Positions 22,918-28,965 of a DNA stretch of 28,965 nt are shown in pieces; the stretch's first letter is position 1; each line of letters opens with the position of its first letter. Both the position numbers and the translations under genes were made by a program. The DNA comes from JBAXXL01 sp038206725 (GTDB lineage: Bacteria; Bacteroidota; Ignavibacteria; Kapaibacteriales; UBA2268). The notes under the pieces are model-generated. The model saw only the letters and a program-made list of their open reading frames with translations. It was not told the DNA's origin and ran no database searches. The DNA is taken from assembly GCA_038206725.1 (NCBI GenBank), contig JBBRAO010000038.1:1-28965 (forward strand), read 5' to 3'.

Positions 22918-24972
22918 TTAATATGATGATACATTATTCCCCTTTATTGATGCTTCTTTTAACGCTGAATATGCATTAGTTAAAAATTCTTTAGCTGTCA
23001 TACCCTGTTTAAAATCTGTGATTCCCACACTAATAGTAACAGAAAATTTGTTGTTATTGTGAGATAGTATAGAATTCGCTATTTCTTTTCTTAAACTTTC
23101 AGCCCAGATTTTTGCATTTGGTTTTGTATAATCAATAAGGAGTATTCCGAATGTATCATCGTCGTAATTTCCAAATACATCGTAAGGACGTAGCTTGCGT
23201 CTTACTATTTGAATAATATTATCATTTGTCATTTCACTTATTTCGGGGTCACCCCAATTGACAGTAGTATATTTGTCGATATTAAACAAACAAACGATTA
23301 GATTTGATTTCTGTTCCGTTGAACGTACAACTTCGTGATTTAAGCGGTAATGGAAGGCGATTTTGTTATATACACCAGTAGCTGGGTCAATAATTGCTGA
23401 ATTATGCAATATACTGATTAATCGTAATTTATCAATTGCCATACCAGCGTGGTACGAAATAGTATTTAACACACCTTTTTCAAAATCAGTATATATATTT
23501 TTATGCGAATTGATGATAAAGGCGGCACCAAAAACATTCCCATCGAACGATATTGGAATTACTACAAAGGAACCATTATCAAATTTTGATTCACCTTGCT
23601 TTACAAACACCTTTGTCTTATCGTTCTCTGTTAATTCATAATATACTTTTTGATGGTTCAGAATCGAGTTTCCAAGCATACTTAATTTCAAATCAATGAA
23701 ATCTATATTTTCATAAAAGGAAAACTCTTCTTTAGCGTGGACGTTGTTAATAGTCCATTTATCAGTTATATGATTATATGAGCATACGCCAAGGGCATCA
23801 AATTCGAAAATCTCTGCTAATGTATCAGCAATACCTTTAAGAATGTCCTTGTTATTACTAATAGTTTTATATTGGAAGAGCGAAATTGCTTCTAAAGTTT
23901 TTGCGGCCTGAACAAGTTCAAACTTATTAATGTAGTTGCTTATAACCGCAGAGAGCAATCCGGTAAACTGTTCGATTAGTTTTGGTGTATTCGAAGTATA
24001 GGCTCCTGCGTGTGAAGAGTCCAAACATAATACACCGACAAGACCATCCCACCGCATAATAGGTAAGGCTATAATAGACAAAGTACCTAAATGCTTTGTG
24101 TAATATGGTACCAAATCCAATTCAACCGAAGGATTTATTTCTGATAATACAATAGTTTCTTCACCAATTATGACTTTGCTAATAATATCGGATGAAATTT
24201 CATATTCGGTTTTTGAATTAATTGCATCGGGCTTATTGGTTACAAAAGATTCAATAATAAAAGAATTTCTTTTTTTGTCAACCAAAGCAAAAACAACCGT
24301 ACGAGTTTTGGTAAGGGTACGAATTAATAAAAGAATCTTTGAAATAAAATAGTCAAATTCTTTTCTTGGTTCAGCACCGAATAATTTATCCTTTTCGTTA
24401 AATAATATATCAGACTCTAAATCAATCTGGGTCATAACATCGCTTTTTACATCGCGAACTGTTGTAACGATTTCATTTTTAATGATATCTTTCGAGTCAA
24501 CTGAACTCATCGAACCACCGCCGTAAGAATAGCGAAGTTCTTTATCGGAGGCAATTATTCTGATACCTGATTGTTCAGTATCGTCGTAATCCTCGCGCGC
24601 TCTGGGCATTGAAGTCGCCACGTCAACTTTTTTTGTAACCTCACCAACTTCAATATCTTTTAAACTTTCAAGATTTTCTGTTTCATCTTCAAAATCTTGT
24701 GGTGTTGGGTCGTCGTATTTTGCTGAATTTTCCTGAATGAAATTATTAGATTCGTTGTTATCCGGAGAATAATCTGGATAAGTATCTTTATTATCAGTTT
24801 TTTTTGCAGTGATATATGCCGAAATCATATAAATGATTGAAGCAATAGTCAATAATGATCCAATCACTTTCATAGTAACAGCTTCGCTATATATTACTAT
24901 AATGATACCGCATATCAAAAGAACAACAGCTAATAATAATGAAACACTGGAAATTCGTCTATCTTTTGCCAT
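22918..24972 (-). CDS. Membrane GAF-GAF-degenerate GGDEF protein
   Basis: A 684-residue protein. Two helices at ~9-28 and 33-53 anchor it in the inner membrane. An acidic, disordered linker (55-200) is followed by two GAF domains (~205-350 and ~360-515) and a GGDEF fold (~527-684; DPATGVYNKIAF, VTISVGITDF). The catalytic signature is lost: GGDEF reads DDDTF (604-608), and the first metal-ligand Asp is N564 in FNID. Diguanylate cyclase activity is therefore unlikely; it may be a signal-reading or docking domain. It lies 14 bases after parB and 14 bases before rnr in one transcript, so a link to cell cycle or segregation is suggestive only. Confidence 0.85.
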   Translation of the reverse strand: MAKDRRISSVSLLLAVVLLICGIIIVIYSEAVTMKVIGSLLTIASIIYMISAYITAKKTDNKDTYPDYSPDNNESNNFIQENSAKYDDPTPQDFEDETENLESLKDIEVGEVTKKVDVATSMPRAREDYDDTEQSGIRIIASDKELRYSYGGGSMSSVDSKDIIKNEIVTTVRDVKSDVMTQIDLESDILFNEKDKLFGAEPRKEFDYFISKILLLIRTLTKTRTVVFALVDKKRNSFIIESFVTNKPDAINSKTEYEISSDIISKVIIGEETIVLSEINPSVELDLVPYYTKHLGTLSIIALPIMRWDGLVGVLCLDSSHAGAYTSNTPKLIEQFTGLLSAVISNYINKFELVQAAKTLEAISLFQYKTISNNKDILKGIADTLAEIFEFDALGVCSYNHITDKWTINNVHAKEEFSFYENIDFIDLKLSMLGNSILNHQKVYYELTENDKTKVFVKQGESKFDNGSFVVIPISFDGNVFGAAFIINSHKNIYTDFEKGVLNTISYHAGMAIDKLRLISILHNSAIIDPATGVYNKIAFHYRLNHEVVRSTEQKSNLIVCLFNIDKYTTVNWGDPEISEMTNDNIIQIVRRKLRPYDVFGNYDDDTFGILLIDYTKPNAKIWAESLRKEIANSILSHNNNKFSVTISVGITDFKQGMTAKEFLTNAYSALKEASIKGNNVSSY

Positions 24973-24986
24973 TATCTACCCTCTAT

Positions 24987-25922
24987 TTAATTTGAGATTT
25001 CTTTATCTATTAATTCAATAATTCTCTGAAAATCATCTACAGAATAATATTCAATTTCAATTTTACCAATTTCTTCGGTTTTGGGAACAATTTTTACTTG
25101 AGTACCCATAATATGCATTAGTTTACTTGCGGCGTCATTCAAAATAGTTTTTGTAGAAGCCGATATTGTATTCGCATGCACAAATGATGGATCCTGCTTT
25201 TCGAGCAATCTTTTAACTAATTTTTCAGTATCTCTAACAGAGAACTGCTTTTCAATAACGTTTTGAGCAGTTACAATCATTTCTTCATAAGAATCAAGTG
25301 AAAGTAATGCTCGAGCGTGACCCATTGTTAAAACTTTATCGCGAACAAAATCTTGAATTGTAACAGGTAACTTTAGCAGTCTGAGCATATTAGTAATTGT
25401 CGAACGGTCTTTGCCTACCACTTCCGCAACTTGTTCTTGAGTAAGCTTACATTCTTCAATTAAGCGGTTATAGCCATTTGCCTCCTCGATCGGATTCAAA
25501 TCTTCACGTTGAATATTCTCAACAATTGCTTTTTCGAGCATTTCTACATCGGAATCAACATCTAAAATATATGCAGGAATCTTTTGCATTTTAAGCATTT
25601 GCGAGGCACGAAAGCGGCGTTCACCGGAAATCAATTCGTAACCTGAGGCAATTCGTCTTACGGATATAGGCGTGATCAATCCGTGTTTTTCAATAGAAAG
25701 TCTTAATTCTTCGAGTCTTTTTTCGTCGAAATTCTGACGAGGCTGGAATCTATTAACCTTTATTTCCGAAATATTTATTTCTGCAAATATTTTTGATAAT
25801 TGATCTTCGCCTCGATTGCTGATATCAACATCCGGCATTAAGGCACCCAATCCTCGGCCTAAACCTTTTTTCTGTCTAAGCTTATCACCTGTTTCACTAT
25901 CTTTTACTATCATTTTTTCCAT
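24987..25922 (-). CDS. parB: Chromosome partitioning protein ParB
   Basis: ParB binds parS sites and, as a CTP-gated clamp, spreads to build the partition complex moved by ParA. The 311-residue protein starts with the ParA-stimulating motif KGLGRGLGALMPD. It has the CTP-binding ParB/Srx block with GERRFRAS and ENIQREDLNPIEEA, then a helix-turn-helix (LTQEQVAEVVGKDRSTITNMLRLLKLP). The C-terminal part (about 265-311) is the dimerisation region. It starts 3 bases after parA. I saw no convincing parS sequence in the window. Confidence 0.96.
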   Translation of the reverse strand: MEKMIVKDSETGDKLRQKKGLGRGLGALMPDVDISNRGEDQLSKIFAEINISEIKVNRFQPRQNFDEKRLEELRLSIEKHGLITPISVRRIASGYELISGERRFRASQMLKMQKIPAYILDVDSDVEMLEKAIVENIQREDLNPIEEANGYNRLIEECKLTQEQVAEVVGKDRSTITNMLRLLKLPVTIQDFVRDKVLTMGHARALLSLDSYEEMIVTAQNVIEKQFSVRDTEKLVKRLLEKQDPSFVHANTISASTKTILNDAASKLMHIMGTQVKIVPKTEEIGKIEIEYYSVDDFQRIIELIDKEISN

Positions 25923-25925
25923 TGT

Positions 25926-26693
25926 CTATTTCAATTCTTTTTGGATAATTTCTTCTGCTAAATGTAAATAATTTTTGGCACCGGTACTTGCGGCATCATA
26001 TAGAATAATTGGCTTACCGAAACTTGGAGCTTCAGAAAGTCTAACATTTCTTGAGATAAATGTTTTAAATACTTTGTTTTCAAAATGTAATTTTATTTCA
26101 TCTACAACTTGTCGCGATAAATTCAAGCGACTATCGTACATCGTAACAAGAACACCTTCTATATCAAGCAGAGGATTTAAGCCTTGTTTTACTCTTGTTA
26201 TTGTTGCCATTAACTGCCCAAGTCCTACTAAGGAATAGTATTCGCATTGCACCGGAATAATCACACTATCTGCGGCTGTTAATGAGTTCAACGTTAATAA
26301 GCCCAAAGACGGTGGACAGTCAATAATTATATAATCATAACTATCCTTTATGGATTTTATTGTTTTCTTTAATACTTTTTCTCGTTCGTAGCGTTCGACC
26401 AATTCAATTTCGGCACCAACCAGATTGATATCAGAGGGTAATAACTGAAGATTTTTGATTTCGGTATCTAAAAAAGTTTCTTCCGGAGTTGATTCTCCAA
26501 TCAATACGTGATATATGGAATTGGTTATTTCTCTGGGTTCATATCCCACACCGCTTGTCGCATTAGCTTGTGGATCTATATCTATTAATAAAATTCTTCT
26601 GTTAGCAAGAGCTAATGAAGCCGCTAAATTCACAGCTGTTGTAGTTTTACCTACCCCACCTTTTTGATTCACTACTGCAATCGTTTTGCCCAT
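25926..26693 (-). CDS. parA: Chromosome partitioning ATPase ParA/Soj
   Basis: ParA is the deviant Walker ATPase that dimerises on DNA and is removed by ParB. KGGVGKTT is at 11-18 and includes the signature lysine K11. The A' motif IIIDCPPSLG and the stretch PVQCEYYSLVGLGQL follow. There is no N-terminal DNA-binding extension, so it is a chromosomal (type Ib-like/Soj) form. It lies 4 bases after the Nudix gene and 3 bases before parB. A rsmG/mnmG neighbourhood, common near parAB, is not in this window. Confidence 0.97.
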   Translation of the reverse strand: MGKTIAVVNQKGGVGKTTTAVNLAASLALANRRILLIDIDPQANATSGVGYEPREITNSIYHVLIGESTPEETFLDTEIKNLQLLPSDINLVGAEIELVERYEREKVLKKTIKSIKDSYDYIIIDCPPSLGLLTLNSLTAADSVIIPVQCEYYSLVGLGQLMATITRVKQGLNPLLDIEGVLVTMYDSRLNLSRQVVDEIKLHFENKVFKTFISRNVRLSEAPSFGKPIILYDAASTGAKNYLHLAEEIIQKELK

Positions 26694-26697
26694 ATTT

Positions 26698-27243
26698 CTA
26701 AAATTTATATCTTAATGAAAAAAAATACAATGCGGTTAATATAACACAATGGTTAATTTTACCGCTATTAATCAATTGTTTTACCTCTTGCGGCGAAAAT
26801 TCGTGAATGTTTATTACTTCGTGTGTGTCCAAATTTTGTTCACATACTTTTCCACAATTTTCCCACAAATAGGAATAACATTTATTATTTAGGAAAGCCG
26901 GATTGGGCCTGGAAACTCCTAATAATATTGGTTCATTGGTACTTATATATCCTGTTTCTTCTTTGCATTCGCGCGAAGCGGCTTTAATAGGATCTTCGCC
27001 TATCTCAATCATACCCCCGGGTAATTCTATAGTTATTTCATCAGTTCCGTGACGATACTGTTCAACCATAACAATTTTACCATCGGTAGTAATTGGAATT
27101 ATATTTGCCCAATCTTTAGAATTTAAAACAGTAAATACTCCGATTTTTTCAGTCACCGGATTTTTTCGTTGAACCTTTTGAGCTTTAAATATAGTTAAAT
27201 CAAAATTATCAATAATATTTACAGTTTGCCATTTGTCTATCAC
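26698..27243 (-). CDS. Nudix hydrolase, ADP-ribose pyrophosphatase type
   Basis: Nudix enzymes cleave nucleoside diphosphates linked to another group; the flanks here (EQYRHGTDEITIELPGG before the box) match the ADP-ribose class. The Nudix box is complete: GMIEIGEDPIKAASRECKEE followed by TGY (GX5EX7REUXEEXGU). The 181-residue length is normal. The start is GTG at 27243 with AGGA 6 bases upstream, a clear and decisive ribosome-binding site. It is the first gene of the parAB transcript, and a perfect palindrome sits 34 bases before its start. Confidence 0.9.
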   Translation of the reverse strand: MIDKWQTVNIIDNFDLTIFKAQKVQRKNPVTEKIGVFTVLNSKDWANIIPITTDGKIVMVEQYRHGTDEITIELPGGMIEIGEDPIKAASRECKEETGYISTNEPILLGVSRPNPAFLNNKCYSYLWENCGKVCEQNLDTHEVINIHEFSPQEVKQLINSGKINHCVILTALYFFSLRYKF

Positions 27244-27267
27244 TAGAATTCCTAAATATTAATCTTT

Positions 27268-27275
27268 CAAAAATA
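27268..27275 (-). promoter_or_regulatory. -7 box candidate for the Nudix-parAB operon
   Basis: TATTTTTG on the minus strand, 24 bases before the GTG start, within TTATTATTTTTGAAAG also seen before flavodoxin. No -33 TTTG at proper distance; the palindrome 27278-27306 fills that space. A second TATTTTTG occurs at 27330-27337. Confidence 0.35.
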
Positions 27276-27277
27276 AT

Positions 27278-27306
27278 AAAAAAATCTCATCTATCGAGAT
27301 TTTTTT
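27278..27306. other. Perfect palindrome in the divergent Nudix/antiporter gap
   Basis: An 11-bp stem, AAAAAAATCTC / GAGATTTTTTT, with loop ATCTATC. It has the form of a bidirectional terminator. It lies between divergent genes, where neither transcript needs to end. It could be an operator, a leader attenuator, or an insulator. Confidence 0.7.
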
Positions 27307-27340
27307 GTTAACAAGTTTTCACATCAACTCAAAAATATTA

Positions 27341-27371
27341 TTGCAAGTTGATATTTTTATTCATATTTTTG
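27341..27371 (+). promoter_or_regulatory. Promoter of the antiporter gene
   Basis: TTG (27341-27343), a 20-base spacer and TATTTTTG (27364-27371), ending 38 bases before the ATG. The 7-bp inverted repeat ATCAACT (27323-27329) / AGTTGAT (27346-27352) overlaps the -33 region. Confidence 0.45.
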
Positions 27372-27409
27372 AATACTTTGAAAATTAAATTTTATTAATA
27401 AAGGTTAAT

Positions 27410-28720
27410 ATGGAAACTATTATACCCCTTTACGCGATAATACCATTTGTGCTGATGCTTCTGTCTATAGCACTTTTACCATTATTCGCCGCTAATTTTT
27501 GGGAGAGCAATAGGAATAAACTTATTGTTTCTGGGATTCTTGGAATTCCAACTATTATTTGGTTATTATCTAAAGGTATGGGATTGGAAATCCAAAGTAC
27601 CATCATAGGTGATTATGTACCATTTATTATATTATTAGGTTCGTTATTTGTAATTACGGGAGGTATTTATGTGGATGGTGATATTGAAGCCAAGCCATCT
27701 ATTAACGTCCTATTTTTAGCTATTGGTGCTGTTTTAGCCTCGTTTATGGGTACAACCGGTGCCGCAATGTTATTAATACGACCAATCATTAATACCAACA
27801 AAGAACGCGAATATAAAATGCACACAATACTTTTCGCGATTGCAGTAGTGGCAAATTGTGGCGGTTTGTTAACGCCGCTTGGCGATCCACCATTATTTTT
27901 AATGTATTTAAAGGGTGTCCCTTTTGCTTGGTTTTTCTCTTTAATAGGTCGCTGGGTAATAGCGAATGGTTTGATTATATTGGTTTATTATTTTATTGAT
28001 CGCCATCTTTGGAAGAAGGAAAGTCCGGAGGCAAGATATTTTGATAAAACAAATGTGAAACCAATAAGGCTTGAAGGGAAAAGAAATTTCATTTATCTTC
28101 TTGGTATCGTCTTAGCAGTCGCCTTTATCAATGATAGAACACTTCCGATTATTAAAGAGATGCCAATTTTAGAACATTTAAGAGATTTTACAATGGTTAT
28201 TATGGTCGTATTATCCCTTATCACAACAAAAAAAGTTATTCACGCCAAAAATAATTTTTCTTGGGCTCCTATAGTGGAAGTCGCTTATTTGTTTATCGGT
28301 ATTTTTATTACTATGATCCCCGCTTTAGAATATCTTCGCCATAATGCCGCGAGCTTCGGATTAACACATCCTTGGCAATTATATTATTCTTCAGGTATAT
28401 TATCTGGATTTCTCGATAATGCTCCCACAGCTTTGACTTTCTATAATGTTGCCTTAGGCTTACAACAACCTGGTGCTATAGCTACAGGAGCAGGATTTGT
28501 CGCGGGTATTCCGGAAATATTAATGAAGGCAATTTGTACCGGCGCGGTAATGTGGGGTTCATTATCGTATATCGGTAATGGTCCGAACTTTATGGTTAAA
28601 GCAATTGCTGAAAGCCAAGGTATCAAAATGCCTGATTTCCTTGCTTATATGTATAAATTCTCATTGCCGGTGTTAGTACCTATATTTGTAATTATCCAAC
28701 TGATTTTCTTCTATATGTAA
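27410..28720 (+). CDS. Na+/H+ antiporter, NhaD/CitM (ion transporter) superfamily
   Basis: A 436-residue polytopic membrane protein of about 11-12 helices. The beginning (IPFVLMLLSIALLPLFAANFWESNRNKL) and the central re-entrant region GTTGAAMLLIRPIINTNKEREYK with NCGGLLTPLGDPPLFLMYLKG match NhaD-like sodium:proton antiporters. In the second half SGFLDNAPTALTFYNVALG and SYIGNGPNFMVKAIAES form the matching inverted repeat. It probably exports Na+ in exchange for H+; citrate or dicarboxylate transport in the same superfamily is the alternative. AAAGG precedes the ATG. It is monocistronic, with hairpins downstream. Confidence 0.88.
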   Translation: METIIPLYAIIPFVLMLLSIALLPLFAANFWESNRNKLIVSGILGIPTIIWLLSKGMGLEIQSTIIGDYVPFIILLGSLFVITGGIYVDGDIEAKPSINVLFLAIGAVLASFMGTTGAAMLLIRPIINTNKEREYKMHTILFAIAVVANCGGLLTPLGDPPLFLMYLKGVPFAWFFSLIGRWVIANGLIILVYYFIDRHLWKKESPEARYFDKTNVKPIRLEGKRNFIYLLGIVLAVAFINDRTLPIIKEMPILEHLRDFTMVIMVVLSLITTKKVIHAKNNFSWAPIVEVAYLFIGIFITMIPALEYLRHNAASFGLTHPWQLYYSSGILSGFLDNAPTALTFYNVALGLQQPGAIATGAGFVAGIPEILMKAICTGAVMWGSLSYIGNGPNFMVKAIAESQGIKMPDFLAYMYKFSLPVLVPIFVIIQLIFFYM

Positions 28721-28733
28721 ATTCTATTTTCAA

Positions 28734-28765
28734 CCCATCCTACAGTTTCTGAGTCATCGGATGGG
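28734..28765 (+). terminator. Hairpin after the antiporter gene
   Basis: CCCATCC pairs with GGATGGG across an 18-base loop, 13 bases after the stop. No T-tract follows, so it is a secondary-structure element or a weak stop, with the better terminator 12 bases later. Confidence 0.45.
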
Positions 28766-28777
28766 GAATCAATTTAC

Positions 28778-28815
28778 CTCGTTACCAAGCTAAGGCTTAG
28801 TAACGAGTTTTTTTT
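28778..28815 (+). terminator. Repeat-derived terminator (third GTTACCAAGC palindrome)
   Basis: CTCGTTACCAAGC pairs with GCTTAGTAACGAG (one mismatch) around a 4-base loop, followed by eight Ts. The stem is the same sequence family as 221-246. From 28816 to the window end I see no gene or further structure. Confidence 0.75.
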
Positions 28816-28965
28816 AGATAAATGCCTGTTTCAAAGCTCCTGCTTCGTAACTATATTTGTGCCCTCAATAAATATTTATTTACCTTTCTACTATTATCAA
28901 AACCTAATTATAATAGACTAATACAGATATTTTCCAAATTTATTTTACCTTTTTATCAATTATTT

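Overview
The window is low-GC bacterial DNA carrying mostly housekeeping genes on the minus strand. Two things point to the Bacteroidota/Ignavibacteriota/Kapabacteria (FCB) group. One is a protein with a C-terminal type IX secretion (T9SS) sorting tail (12212-13519). The other is a recurring promoter form, TTTG-N18..20-TAnnTTTG, which is the Bacteroidota -33/-7 type. A genus cannot be named from this sequence.

Layout. (1) 1-383: non-coding, with hairpin repeats, a 75-bp repeat shared with 14206-14280, and a minus-strand terminator. (2) 4254-323, minus: a likely operon of pncC (stand-alone CinA C-terminal domain), a LiaF-like toastrack membrane protein, a TPR protein and a slipin/stomatin. (3) 8410-4374, minus: tRNA-Leu(UAG), trigger factor, clpP, clpX and a small outer-membrane-barrel candidate. 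This is a chaperone/protease cluster with hairpins after the tRNA and between clpP and clpX. (4) purK (+) and a flavodoxin (-) converge on one shared terminator. (5) 10436-12037, plus: a DUF169 protein overlapping queC, then a possible 59-residue two-helix membrane peptide. (6) 12212-14231, plus: the T9SS-exported beta-propeller protein, a probable gene remnant, and a small membrane protein behind a double inverted-repeat operator. (7) tRNA-Cys and efp (-) diverge from tRNA-Leu(GAG) and queE (+). (8) 27243-15952, minus: a long, tightly packed series of Nudix hydrolase, parA, parB, a GAF-GAF-degenerate GGDEF membrane protein, RNase R, a secreted M28 peptidase, PepE, a propeller/CRD/OmpA protein and a GPP34 protein. 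Its best terminator lies inside the convergent queE coding sequence. (9) 27410-28720, plus: a NhaD/CitM-like ion antiporter.

How the genes work together: ClpP, ClpX and trigger factor handle protein folding and turnover. QueC and QueE are two steps of preQ0/queuosine synthesis. ParA and ParB segregate the chromosome. The propeller-CRD-OmpA protein resembles T9SS accessory protein PorE in domain order, and a T9SS cargo is also present.

I did not find a clear new defence or mobile system. The most unusual signals are regulatory: the intragenic terminator in queE, the twin operators 21 bp apart, a perfect hairpin in the Nudix-parAB promoter region, and a probably inactive GGDEF protein directly behind parB.
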